From contig MNCI01016010.1 in NCBI GenBank assembly GCA_015680685.1, forward strand, positions 276,726-340,725: DNA of 64,000 bases. The letters run 5' to 3'. The notes under the pieces are model-generated. The model had not been told where the DNA came from, did not search any database, and saw only the letters and a program-made list of their open reading frames with translations. Within the stretch, counting starts at the first letter, position 1; the number at the start of each line of letters is the position of its first letter. The position numbers were made by a program, and so were the translations under genes. The DNA is from Gnetum montanum. Lineage: Eukaryota; Streptophyta; Gnetopsida; Gnetales; Gnetaceae. Positions 1-11,180 of this stretch are shown one piece after another.

Positions 1-55
1 ATGATCATAAAGCATTAAATGTTATAACTCTTATGTTTATCTTTTCTCTTCTTCT

Positions 56-850
56 TTGCTATGGTTTGAGCAGAGGTGCCAATAGTGAGACTCTAGTACA
101 AAGATCTCTTGGAGCCTATCCACTAGTTGTTTATCATCCTCTCATCCTTGCACTTCTTGTAGAAAATGTTGAACGTCATGGTGTATTCACCAAAATCCCA
201 TCTCAATAGTTTATATATAATAGTTCTAATTTAGGGGCCTTTGGTGAATTCATCTAGGGTAGTTTGAGCCACTACCAAGGGTTGATTTTTAATGATCAAG
301 CCTTGATCATTGACTTTGTATCTGCAAGAATTTCATAAAACCAATGGAGTTAAGAAAGGTAGTTTAGCCAATAAAGCTGAAAAACATGAAAATGACATGA
401 TAACCATGCTTACCACTATACACAATACATGGTGTTTGGTAGGTTCTAGAACAATGTGTGGGCTCTATGGACCACCATCAAAGTATTGTTAGCATTACAT
501 TGACTATACTCTAGCATGGTCTAGATCTCTATGAGGTAGCATGGACTAATTATGTTTGTTGCTCCCCCTGTTATCTTAGAAGATGGGTTATCATTAATAA
601 ACCTAGCAACCAAGTTGTATGCTTGAGACAATAATGCCTCCACTATGGCCCTAGCTACATCCATGGACATGTGTGACCACATCATCACACAAAAATTTTG
701 TAGGATGTAGGCAAGGAATTCCCTTGTCCCAAGCCAAAACCACAATGATACCTTTCCCAGAGGCATGTTAGGGAGTGGAGTGTTAGCCTTGTGATGGTCA
801 ATGTACCATAAATTTCCCACCAACTCAATAATGATGACAATGGGCTTCAA
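56..850 (-). pseudogene. Decayed coding frame of unknown identity
   Basis: Reading the minus strand from 850 down to about 56 gives one frame of about 265 codons interrupted only by isolated stops and no frameshift. Its first part (850 to 521, 109 residues) is open and contains LWFWLGTREFLAYILQ and MDVARAIVEALLSQAY. The later part includes KYKVNDQGLIIKNQ-like and TLDEFTKGP stretches. Constant frame over this length with point-mutated stops is what a pseudogenised CDS looks like. I do not recognise the family. It lies upstream of a tandem array next to Tat-like pol sequence, so an accessory retrotransposon ORF read antisense to pol is possible, as is a host gene fragment. The original start may lie above 850. 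Confidence 0.45.
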
Positions 851-1400
851 GGAGACCCTACATGAAGCAAAGCAAAAACATTATGACCAATTAGAATTTC
901 TTAACAAGTTTGGAAAAACATCCTAGTCAGGGGTGAAATTAGCCCCTATAAAAAACTCTAAGGTGTTTATTCAATTTGGCTTAAGAAATTCCACAAAAAT
1001 CATTATTACAACCTTTCATATTCTTTTACTTCATAGCCAAANTCTTGTTAAAAATAGTAAAAAAATTTAGTTTTCTTTAAAAAAAATTTAAAACATAAGT
1101 TTTACCTATTGACAAGAAAAACTACATATATCAGTCACATCTGTCCCCAAATGGATAAAGTGCCACAACTCCAAGTTAAAAGTGCACCTTTAAACTTTAG
1201 TTGCTAATTGAATGCACCACAACTCCAAGTACACAAAAATGTGATAGAGGAAAAGTCTCTTTCATGCTGAGATTGGTGAGAGTTAAGACCAAATTTCAAA
1301 ATTTTAAATTTTTGGATTATAGGCCCTACCATATGCCTTTACTCTTAGCCAAAAATTACATCAAGACTGAGTTTTAATTCCTTAAGCATCTAAAGCCATA
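851..1400. other. Non-coding AT-rich stretch, no gene seen
   Basis: No supported reading frame or repeat boundary is visible here. A single ambiguous base stands at 1042. The phrase CACAACTCCAAGT occurs twice (near 1164 and 1209), a short direct repeat of little weight. Confidence 0.4.
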
Positions 1401-2726
1401 ACCAAACCTTAACTACCATGCATACATGCTAGAGATATCATACCTAGTGTAGATACATGCCTCCCATTTCACAAAACCATTAAAACATAATGATTTTTCC
1501 ATAGTAGCTACAACCTAACTTTTCAAACTCAAGCTTTCAAAAGGGGATTGGACATGGACAAAAGTAGAAAACTTGGGTTTCCATGCTAGGGAAATAATAC
1601 CTAGTGTGAAAGAAATGGGGTAACATCCATTATTACCCCTAACATCCATCTAGCATAAGTTTGACCCCTAAAGTAGGCCCACATGACCTAGAACCCTTCC
1701 AAGCACCCCTGGTAGCCCTAAAGCCTCATCAAACCTAGTCAAAAAATGGTTGAAACCTTGGGATTTGGTAGTTTCATGCTTGGGGAGGCTTCATCCATGC
1801 TAATAATCTTATCCCCAATGTGAATGGATGGGGAAAAGCCAAAAATGATATGAATTGACTACATAGTAGCCATTTCTCAAAGCTTGGTGACCCCTAAACC
1901 CTACCAAAACCCTCTAGAGCTTCCAAGGTCCTTAAAAGTAGTCAAATATGGCATAAAACTACCATCCCCACTCATCCACACTAGGGCCATCATGCTCAAC
2001 ATGGAAGAAAGAGGGGAGACTACATGAGGCATCTAGGAGCCTCTAAACTACTAGATCTTCACACCTAGTATTAACTGTTGACACCAATAACCCTAGAGGC
2101 TAACATGCATGGTCAATTGAGTGTTAAACTAGCCTAGATCTAACTTTCTTAGTTCTTCCACACTAGGAGAGACCTCTCCCATGTTGCCCAGCATGGAAAC
2201 TAGGAGGATGGAGCTAAGAAGGTCGATGGGGAAGTCCAAAAATAAGGAAATAAACATCAAACTATCTTGAACTAGCACCAGAACCTTCATAGTTTGTCTG
2301 GAAGCCACTAGATTCCAAAATTTAATAAAAATAAACTTCCAAATGTTCTTCCATGCTAGGAAGGACCTCATCCATGTTGAGCATTTCAGTCTCAACATGG
2401 ATGAAATGGGGAAGTCAAAAATATTGGATTTTGCATGCATTTTGACTTTTGGAAGCTACTAGACTTCTAGAAGTTACCTAAAATAACTCAAACTTACCCC
2501 TTTGGATTCTTCACATTAAGGAGAATTCCATCCATACTGAAAATCCTAACCCTAGTGTGAATAGAGGGGAGCCTGAAAGCCCATTCATAGCTCTCAAAAT
2601 GGCCAAATTTCTACCCTAGGCATCAATAATCAACACCAACAATCCAATGGACATGCATGCATAGCCAAAACTATCAAAAATAGTAAAAAGTATAGTGCCT
2701 TAGTTCCTTCATGTTGGGAGCCACCT

Positions 2727-2750
2727 CTTCCATGCTAGCTAGCATGGAAG
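2727..2750. repeat. Perfect 24-bp palindrome in one array monomer
   Basis: The half-site CTTCCATGCTAG is followed directly by its exact reverse complement CTAGCATGGAAG. Other monomers keep the same two arms with mismatches or a spacer (for example around 3113-3136), so the palindrome is the core of the monomer and not a chance event in one copy. It could form a cruciform or a hairpin in RNA. Confidence 0.8.
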
Positions 2751-4459
2751 AAACGGAGGAACTTTGGATGTATTCCAAAAAGAACTTAGAGACATTAAAT
2801 AGAAGCCAAAAAGCCTAGTGTATGTGTTAGAACCCTATTTGCACATCTTGAGATCCTTAAACTCTCTAAAAATGATCATAAGTAGCTAAGAACCATTTTT
2901 CCCTAATCTTCCATTCTAAGCATGAGAACCCTAGCATGGAAGAAAGGGGAAAACATCAAAAATCATTTCATATCGATTAAAATGATGAAATTTTGATACT
3001 AGGTCGTAGCAGTCAACAATAGCAACCTTGGAGACCTACATGCATGTCTAGAAACATCAAAAATTAGTAAAAAGTAGGGTCCCTTACTTCCTCCATGCTA
3101 AGGGCTTCCTCTTCCACACTAGCCAACATGAAAGAAAGGGGAAAAATTTGGGGGGACTTTAAAATGGCCTCTAGAAATCTCAAACAAACATCCTACAACC
3201 TTACATGATCTCTAAGATCAGTTTCACACCTTCCAACGTCCTCAAACCTTAACAAAATGACCAAAAATGATCAAAAAGCTACTCCTCCAATCTTCCAAAT
3301 TGAGCATACTATCCCCAATGTAGAAAGGGAGGGAAAGCTCAAAAACCACTTTGCAAACTTTCAAATTAACCAATTTCAACCCTAAACCCCAATCCTTGAG
3401 CCCAAGAACCCTAGAAGTACACATGCACAGTCGATCAAGGCCAAAACTAGCCTAAAATTTGTGGTTATTTATTTTTGGAAACCTTCTTGTTCAAGCTAGT
3501 CAATGTGAAAACTAAAGGGGGACTCATTTTGGGCTTATAAACATCTTAGAATGGCATCAGATAACCTTATATGCACTGTAGAACCCTGTCAACAAGTATT
3601 GAAGCCTTCAAACCTTAGAAAACTGATCTTGAATGACCAAAAAGCTATTCCCCCAAGTCTTCCATGTTGAGCATCCCATAACCAATGTGAAAAAGGGGTG
3701 AAAGCCTAAAAAACACATAGGAATACTCAAAATTACCAAATTTTGACATGAAACCCTAGCCCTTGGCCCTAGCAACTCTAGAAAATGAGATGCATAGTCA
3801 GTTGTGACCTAAATTAGCCTAGATATGGGATTCTTGCTTCATCCATGCTAGAGAGGATCCCCTCCATGTTGGACAATGTGGAAAAGGGGGTGAAGGATAC
3901 CTTTCCACTTTGAATGACAAGCTGACACTCCTAGAAGCCAAAGATCTACACTGGAAAAGCCAAGGACCTCATAAACTTGAGATTTTGCTTGTTTGACCTT
4001 ATCTTGATTTTGAGGATCCATTCCCCCCAATCTTCCGTGCTAGAATAACTCCCTAAGTGTGGAATAGGTGGAAGACCTTAGGTGCCTCTACATGACCTCT
4101 AAACATGCCCAAAATTAGTTAGAAACTTGAAGATTCATGATTTACAATCCTAGGGGCTTGGAAACTAGGTCAATGTGCTCTTAAACCACCTTGGGATCAT
4201 GAAACAAGTGTTCCCCCATTCTTCCACATTGGGGATGCTATGTTCAATGTGAAAAAGAGGGGAAAGCCATTTTTGACATGTTTTGATACCTAAAACGAAC
4301 TCCACTAGCCCAAAAACAATGCTGGAAGATTCACAACTCCCATATCTAGGTTTAAGCTACTTCTTTGACCATGTTTTATTCTATCTTGGCTTCGATCTTG
4401 GTTCTTCATGCTAAACCCCCTCTTTTCCACATTGGTCAGTATGGAAGTAGTGGGGGGGG

Positions 4460-4481
4460 NNNNNNNNNNNNNNNNNNNNNN
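4460..4481. other. Assembly gap (22 N)
   Basis: Twenty-two undetermined bases follow a run of G inside the ~188-bp array. The unit containing it fits the array spacing, but a gap inside a tandem repeat often hides collapsed copies. Confidence 0.95.
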
Positions 4482-4724
4482 GTGGAAGATTGAAAAACCT
4501 ATCTTTTAACCTTTACAAGCCTTTAGAATGTTCATTTTTGATAGATTTGGCCCTACACTACCTTAGGGAGGCCCCAAGACCTTAATTTTAGACCTATAGA
4601 TGCTCCAAAACTTACTTTTCCTATTTTCCACACTAAGGGTTCCTTCTTCCATGCTAGCCAACGTGGAAATAAGGGGTGGCCTTGGTAGTTCATGATGAGA
4701 TCTCAAAGCTCTACCAAGCTAATG

Positions 4725-5340
4725 TCATTAGGGTTATCAACTATGCAGAATGGGTATCCAACATAGTGGTAGTCCCTAATAAAAATGGGAGTATTCATAT
4801 TTGCATTGATTTCTAAAATCTAAATAAAGTGACAATCAAGGATGACTTTCCTTTGCCTAGTATTAATCAACTTATCGATACTACAATTAGACATGTCTTA
4901 TTGTTCTTTATAGATGGTTTCTTAGGATATAACTAGATTAGGATCAACCTAGAACACCAACTTACCACAAGCTTCATGACCCCATGAAGTACTTTTTGCT
5001 ATACTATGATGTCCTTTGGCTTTAAGAAAGTCAAAGTGATTTATCAATGAGCCATGACCTATATCTTTAACAATTACATGTTAGGTTTACTTAACAATTA
5101 CATAGATGATATAGCTATTAGGTCCAAAATGGCCAATAACCATGCTAATGACCTAGATCTTCTGCTTAAATGATGCCTCAAATACAAGCTTAGGCTTAAT
5201 CCTAAGAAATTTTTTTTTGGTGTCAAGACTAGTAAGATGCTTGGCTTTGTAGTGTCCAAAGCAAGGATATGTGTCAATCTTGGTAAGGTTAAGGCCATAT
5301 TCAAATTAGTAGCACCTATCAACCTTAAGGAGCTTTGGGG
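4725..5340 (+). pseudogene. T0 reverse transcriptase remnant
   Basis: RNA-dependent DNA polymerase remnant of a Ty3/gypsy element. Readable motifs in order: EWVSNIVVVPNKNG, CIDF followed by NLNK (normally CVDYRDLN-like), FPLPSINQLID, MSFGFK (normally MPFGLKNA), NNYIDDIAI with the catalytic YIDD box near 5099-5110, and LRLNPKKFFFGVKTSKMLGFVVS (connection region). Several TAG or TGA stops interrupt it, each a plausible decay of Gln, Arg or Trp. It starts abruptly after the tandem array and continues into RNase H. Confidence 0.85.
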
Positions 5341-5429
5341 ATTATAAGGCAGATCGTAATTTATTTGTAGGTTTATCACTGGGATTACAGATAAATTACA
5401 CCTTATGTAACACTTTTTTAAGAAATGAG

Positions 5430-5830
5430 TTCACTACAAGTGGATGGTTTAATACCAAGAGGCTTTTAAAAACCTTAAGCAAGAGTTGGCAAAACTATCG
5501 ATAGTCTATCCTTTGTAAGATGGTAAACCATTTTATATCTACCTTGCCATCTCTAACACATCCATTTCCTCTCTACTTTGTCAAAAATGAGATGGTGAAG
5601 CAAAGATGCATGTATACTATCTTAGCCATGTGTTAGTTGCCCATGAGACTCGATACATAGAAGTGGAGAAGTATTGTCTAGCATTAGTCTTCTCCTTGAA
5701 GAAGTGGAGACACTACGTCTTCAAAAGCCATGTCAATGTCATTTGCAAAGATAACATACTTAGAGCCATAACAATCAACATCTACAAAATTAGCCATATA
5801 GCCCAATGGAAAGCCATAATTATAGTTTGA
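5430..5830 (+). pseudogene. T0 RNase H remnant
   Basis: Follows RT in order. A readable part at 5606-5830 contains YYLSHVLVAHETRYIEVEK and ALVFSLKKWRHYVFKSHVNV, matching the Ty3/gypsy RNase H pattern in which YxSkxL..aE.rYs..Ek is followed by a lysine-rich helix and RHYf. The protein cleaves RNA in RNA:DNA hybrids during reverse transcription. It is broken by stops at both ends. Confidence 0.75.
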
Positions 5831-5946
5831 CCTTCATTACATCTCTCACAACGAAAGGTCAAGCTATAGCTGTATAACTTATAGTTTCACCTATTGATGA
5901 CCAAGTAGCCATAGATCTTGAGTTTCCTGATAAGCATGTTAATACT

Positions 5947-6370
5947 ATTAACCAAGTGCCCAAGGGTTATGAGGCAGTCATGCACTTTGATGAAGCTTCA
6001 GTTACCCATGGAGCTAGTGTTGTTGCCATCATAACATTTCCATCTAGTGAAATCCAATCCTTCACCTACCATTTTGAGTTTTCATGCATAAACAACATAG
6101 CAAAGTATGACAGTTTGATTAGAGAGATGATGGTAGCTTGTGAACTAGGAATTAGACACTTAACAACCAAAGGTGATTCATAACTTATGGTTAACCAAGT
6201 GAATAAAGTCTATGCATGTAAAGCCAAACACTTACAACCTTACTGTGACCTAGGAAAGTAATTGTTACAACAATTTGTAGATGTTGATATCCAACATATA
6301 CTCTAAAGCAAGAATTCCATAGTCAATGCAACTACTATGTTAGCCCTCAATGTGATTCCAGATGTGTTTA
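5947..6370 (+). pseudogene. T0 second, archaeal-type RNase H remnant
   Basis: The frame 5956-6183 and its continuation read as an archaeal-type RNase H: HFDEASVTHGASVVAIITF corresponds to the yFDGAs..GaGvGvvl start, then NNIAKYDSLIREMMVACELGI to TNN.AEYEALi.gl..A.elGi, then KGDS followed by LMVNQVNK to GDSqLVinQv. The tail has MLALNVIPD. In the first motif the usual Gly after Asp is Glu. Presence of this domain between RNase H and integrase assigns the element to the Tat lineage (family knowledge). One stop follows GDS, consistent with CAA decay. Confidence 0.8.
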
Positions 6371-6539
6371 GTAAGTTACCCACCTTAACTATGGATTGTA
6401 CTATTTCCTTCACATACAATACTAAGGATACCTTTATGGTCATCATTCATACTACTCCTGCCAGGGAGTGGTATGATAATATCAAATTTTACATTATGCA
6501 TGGTGAATCCTCACAAGACCTAACTACTACTTAAAAGGA

Positions 6540-7700
6540 TGTTGTACACAAGAAATTAAAGTAGTATGTTGTCATAGGTGATAACACATTATGTCAACAA
6601 TCCTATGATGACATACTCCTAAAGTGCTTAGGTAAAATTGAAGCTAGAATAGTCCTAGAGGAAGTTCACGAGGGTATTTGTGGGGGACATATAGGACCTA
6701 GATCTATGGTCGCTAAGATGAGATAGTTAGGCTACTATTGGCCCCATATTGAAAATGACTACCAGTAGAAGGTTAAGCATTGTGATACATGCCAATGGCA
6801 TAACAAAAAAATACATGTATCGTCAACTAACTTGCACGCCACTTAGATCACTAGGTCATTCCAATGATGGGGGTTGGATATCATTAGATCTATAATACCT
6901 AAGTATTCCACAAGGCATAGCTTCATCATTACCATAATTGAATACTTTACCAAGTGGGTTGAGGCTATTCTCCTAAGGAAGACTACATTCAAACAAGTTT
7001 TTGCAAATTCATCCTAGACAACATTGTATCTCATTTTGGTATACCCACGATCATAGTTATAGACAATGGATTGTCAAAACCTAGGTATTAGCATTCTTTC
7101 TCATCGCCTAATTACCCTCAATCCAATGGACAAGCAGAAGCTAGAAACAAAACCATCATCAACTTGCTCAAGAAGATCTCAATAACAACAAGCCAAAATC
7201 ACATGAACAACTTATCCATTTAGTATGGGCCTACAAAACGACCTATCACATGATCACTGGTGTAACGTCTTATAGTTTAGTTTATGATTTTAAACTTGTT
7301 TTACCTCTTGAATTGTAGGTATCATCCCTCTAAATGGCTTTGAATGACTTCATCAATGATGAGTAGAACAAGGAGTTGTAAACAGTAGCCTTGGAATTGG
7401 TGGAGGAGTAATGTATGCAAGTGCTTGCACACATTGAACACTATCAAGAGAGGTAGAAGCAACAACATCACCATAACTTGACTAGGCGTAAGATCAAGGA
7501 AGGAGACCTGGTCCTCAAAGTCATCCACAAGCATGTAGATAAATTCTTAGCCAACTAGGAAGGGACCTTCCTTGTCACTAGAGCCTATGGGAATGACGTG
7601 TTCAGGATAGCCAACATGGATGGGAATGAGCTAGCCAATCCAGTCAATCATTCCTATCTAAATCCATACTACATGTAGCTAAGGATCATTAACAAGCAAG
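6540..7700 (+). pseudogene. T0 integrase remnant
   Basis: Integrase that inserts the cDNA copy. The zinc-binding HHCC region reads EEVHEGICGGHIGP, then YYWPHIENDY and CDTCQWH. The catalytic core starts with GLDIIRSI and has FTKWVEAI, then a decayed middle and PNYPQSNGQAEARNKTI, where the NGQAEA form is typical of Tat-lineage integrases. Multiple TAG stops and at least two frame changes are present. The C-terminal region, with PVNHSYLNPYYM-like text, ends near 7680. Confidence 0.8.
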
Positions 7701-7813
7701 CCTACTTTCAACAACTTGCCAAGACCTAAAATTGGTGATACGGCCTACAGTGGTGTTTTGTATTCTTTTTTGGTGCCTCTCAGGTTAATCCTCTAGACAC
7801 CAACAAAGAGGGA

Positions 7814-9231
7814 TCATTGAAACACCACAAAAATTTGTATGTTATAGCTAATTTTTTTTCATGTAGCTCTCACCCTATGAAACTTGAGGTAAAACTTCAT
7901 TGTAAATGTGAAGATTGTAATCCATAAGGGACAATCTCACATATTCCATACTTTTGGGGCTAAAAAACACTTCATTAGTGGTCAAATCCTTATTCCCCAA
8001 GTGAAAAAAGTCACCTAGTGTTTATATTTGGGCTTAGGTGGGTCAAAAATTCCTTTTGGGATGCCAAAAATGGCAACTTGATGGGTTTTATGGCAGTATA
8101 CATTTTTCTACACTCGAAACACTTGCAAGGGGTAGATCTCACCTACCCCCCAATGTGGAGAGGTGGGCGGTTAACCCTCAACTTGGAAACTTCCCTCTCC
8201 ATGCCCACACCCCCCCCCCCCTTTCCCCGTTCCTGTTAATATGGAAGCCACAAAAGCCAAACTCTATGCACTCTAACATTGACCAACCACTTTAGCAAGG
8301 ATGATGGAAAACTCAGTGTGAAATATCTATCTCTAGCATAGAAGGTGTGTCCCTGTTCCTATTTATAGTAAATGGACTATCAATGGGGTAAGGTACTTAC
8401 TATATATGGTAACCCCCCAAATTTGGACACCTACCTATGAGGTAAAAATTTGTAGCAAATTAACAGCCAAGTTGTAGCCAAATTAAAGCCATTTTGCAGC
8501 CCCATTCATGTCCTAAAACCTATAAAAACTAGCCTCAAACACCATTTACAGGTTTCATATTTTTTAATAGTCCAAGACTTTTGGCATTTTCACCCTTGGC
8601 CATTTTCAAGCACTCAAGAGCTTTTGTAATATCCCATGCTTTCATTCTTTTGAACCTGAGCATGGAAGCATTGTAACCTTGTTACCCCCTTTGGGATTTG
8701 TGAGTTTTCAAGCTCCATGCTACATCCTTAGGATTCCCAACTCCCAATGTAGAGCACTTGGGCAGCTTGGATTCTTCACACTTCTCAACCCTACCATAGC
8801 CAACCTTGTAGATCTAGAGTAGTAGCATAAAAGCTTCGATAGCATCAGAAGTGGTAGGACATTTGACTCATGGAGTTGACTACATCGACTTCAATGAACC
8901 CTGAATCTCCATCTAAGTGAACCTCATGTTGCTTGCTTAGGGACCATTTGTACACATTTCTCTAACTTATTCCTTATTCTTTCTCAATAAAGTTTTAAGT
9001 TTTGGGTTTTGTGCACAAAATATATTAGTTTATTTTTTGTGCATGATTCAAATCTGTTATCAATTTTTTCTTTCTATTTTTATTACTCCATTTTGCAAAC
9101 CCCCCAAGTCCCTGGTTGATCTACCAAACTAACTAGAGTACCTCGAATTCCATTTTTTGGAGGCCTTAGGGATTCACAGTTGAGGTTGCTACATTGTATC
9201 TATCAATTTTCCAGTGATCAATTTTCCCAAT
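7814..9231 (+). repeat. T0 3' LTR
   Basis: A purine tract (AAAGAGGGA, 7805-7813) precedes a ~1.4-kb sequence homologous, in inverse orientation, to 23851-25437. Shared anchors include AAATGTGAAGATT (7896 onward, against the complement near 25330), AAGTGAAAAA, the block around CAAGTCCCTGGTTGATC (9105) and GAGGCCTTAGGGATTC (9158). Ends are set by where the two copies stop matching and are good to about 10 bp. The block 8140-8230 is C-rich and low complexity. Confidence 0.75.
8986..8991 (+). promoter_or_regulatory. Candidate polyadenylation signal in T0 LTR
   Basis: A canonical AATAAA lies ~245 bp before the LTR end, followed by a T-rich region. This position suits the R/U5 part of an LTR. No direct evidence of use. 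Confidence 0.45.
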
Positions 9232-10699
9232 TGCAACAACAGTAAGACCCTTCTCAAAAACTCATAGTATTTAACTAATGTTTTTTCTATTTAATACATT
9301 CTTAAAGGTATTTGAACTTATTAAAAATTGAGTTTCAGTTTCAAATTTATATATTTTCTAAGTTTTTTTCTGCAAATCAACTACGCAATATTAAGTTATA
9401 TCTTTTCTTCTTCTCTACAAATCAAAGGTACCATTCTTGTAGATGTATAGTTTTTTCCACTCAATTTTATTACTTAGAATTTAGAAAAAGGGAAAATTTG
9501 CCCTTACGAAGTTGGATATGAAATTCTTACTTAAATCCAACTTCTTGGATATATCGGACTAATTTCAAAGATACGTTCAACATGCCAGAAGTGAAGATGC
9601 AAGAACGCTCATGGTGAGGTTGATGATGGTGATATGGATGGTAATGTATCAATCAAGGTAGGAAATAAATTCATTTTATTATTGTACTTTGTCTCCTAAC
9701 TGAGGATAATTGGATTTTGTTCCGTTTTTCCTTAAATGGTATGCTTGTGGCTTTAGGTGTTAAAAAAGCTGCAGTGATTATTTGAAACAATACTATCTAT
9801 CTAGATGGATTTCAAGGTGGTGCACAGGAGCAAGCCAAGAAAAATGGCTAGAAAGTTGCTTGAATCGTTTGCCGGTGTTGTTTCCTGCAGAAAGCCACAC
9901 TTGTTCATTCGTGGCTGTGTACAAATATATGTTAACTCCAACTATGAACAAACATGCAATGTGGGGTTGTGCAGATATATGTTAGTTTCCTGTGAAAATT
10001 GCATGTTTTGTAGGGTACCTACCTCTTGAATTTGAGTCTCCCAAGTTAGCTTACTGTCAACCTAAACCTGGGAATGCTTCTAGAAATAAAACAAAAACTA
10101 GCTTCCCCGCTGTGCTATTTGTATGCAGATTGCCTCTACAACTGCACCAATGTGGTTCTATGTCTCATGCACAAGATGGGTTCTTAAAAAAATTTCAGAT
10201 AAACTTTTCATTGAAAGACGCCAACCATTTACCAGAAGATAGCATTTTTTTAATTATTATGTTGATGATGCAGATTTATAATCAGCAGTAAGGTTTTCGA
10301 ATCCACCATTGCATTGTACGGATCTTGTGACTCCTGCAGTTTTACCCAATCCTAGGGAAGAAGTGTGGACGGTGACATGGAAATCTGTTCTGAAGTTGAA
10401 CTGCTCATCTGTGCTCAGCACCATCATGTTGTCATGTTGATTGGTTTCTGCACTCTTATTATTTTTTTTTTCTAGGATTCATCCTTTATCTTTAAGGCAT
10501 TATTGTGCTGATTTTATAGTTTGCAGTAGTTTGTTGGGTTTTAGGTTTGATTGATTATCTATTGCCAAATCGGAATTATAATAATGCACAACCCGATGAG
10601 ATGGACAATTGTATTTGACGTGCTTTCTGAATTTGATGGAGATAAGGGTGCTTCATCTAGTAGAACTTGTTAATATCCCATCAGCATGTATCTTGCCGC

Positions 10700-11180
10700 T
10701 CATCTTAGTTCCTCCTTACCAAAATGTAATCATATGTCGTCAAACCCTTCCGGATCAGAATGATGTGAAACATGACAAGCTCAAATAGTGGCAATAAAAA
10801 GCCATTTAAGCCAGCGCACAAAGTAACAATACGATAATAAAAACAACTCGTGAAAATATCACCAAAATGGTCTACTATTCATCTTTTCATTTCTTCTTCA
10901 TTTCATTTCTTCTTCATAGATAAAGCACCGAACCAAAACAGCAATTGTAACTCCTCATTCAAAAATGAGCAGCGCTGGGATTGTGATTATTAGTGCCACA
11001 AATGAAAAATAATTTTTCATCCCAATGCAATTGTTAATCCACTTCCAGTGGTGATCAAATATCTCAACATATTTGTCACAACTCTTACCGTGTCTAATGC
11101 GCTCACATACCTTCACTTGGTGTATAGTGCACAAAAAGGCTTCGCTTCTGGTCTTCTGTCTCTTCATGGTGGCAGCTGTC
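10700..11180 (-). pseudogene. DHHC-type protein S-acyltransferase pseudogene fragment
   Basis: Minus strand. DHHC enzymes are membrane palmitoyltransferases that transfer a fatty acyl group to protein cysteines. The cysteine-rich domain reads LCTIHQVKV, then SCDKYVEIFDHHWKWINNC, IGMKNYFSFVAL, and GVTIAVLVRCF after a stop; further on, in another frame, FHIILIRKGLTTYDY (10704-10788) matches the segment after the last membrane helices. From my memory of the plant PAT19-22-like clade, the order and spacing agree without gaps across the 21 residues before FDHH. Key positions are lost: the catalytic Cys of DHHC is Trp (codon 11045-11047), and two or three zinc-binding Cys are His, Gly or Tyr. There is an in-frame stop and at least one frameshift. 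No intron is evident between the blocks, so a processed copy is possible. Confidence 0.8.

Larger units (their letters stand above)
1400..4690. repeat. Tandem array of ~188-bp monomers (about 17 copies)
   Basis: A recurring module, CTTCCATGCTAG or a close variant followed 15-35 bases later by CCAACATGGAAGAAAGGGG or a variant, appears near 1590, 1775, 1970, 2155, 2345, 2510, 2705, 2910, 3090, 3290, 3490, 3660, 3845, 4035, 4225, 4410 and 4630. Spacing is mostly 165-205 bp. Between modules other shared phrases recur (CCCTAGAGCC-like, ACATGCATGGTC-like, CTAGCCTAAA). Monomers are strongly diverged, so the array is old. It ends where Tat-like reverse transcriptase sequence begins. Tat/Ogre elements are known to carry internal tandem repeats, so the array may be part of element T0. 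A separate satellite into which T0 fused is the alternative. It contains an assembly gap, so true copy number is uncertain. Confidence 0.75.
4690..9231 (+). mobile_element. T0: Tat-like Ty3/gypsy element, pol and 3' LTR only
   Basis: The order reverse transcriptase, RNase H, a second RNase H of archaeal type, integrase, a purine tract and an LTR identifies a Ty3/gypsy element of the Tat (Tat/Ogre/Retand) lineage. A second RNase H before integrase is the hallmark of that lineage. Gag, protease, primer site and 5' LTR are absent; their place is taken by the ~188-bp tandem array. All domains contain stops and some frameshifts, so the element is dead. Its 3' LTR matches the LTR of T1 at 23851-25437 in opposite orientation. 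Confidence 0.8.

Noticed and set aside
8018-8295. Two overlapping plus-strand ORFs
   Set aside because: Lie in the T0 LTR across a C-rich low-complexity run; no coding similarity.
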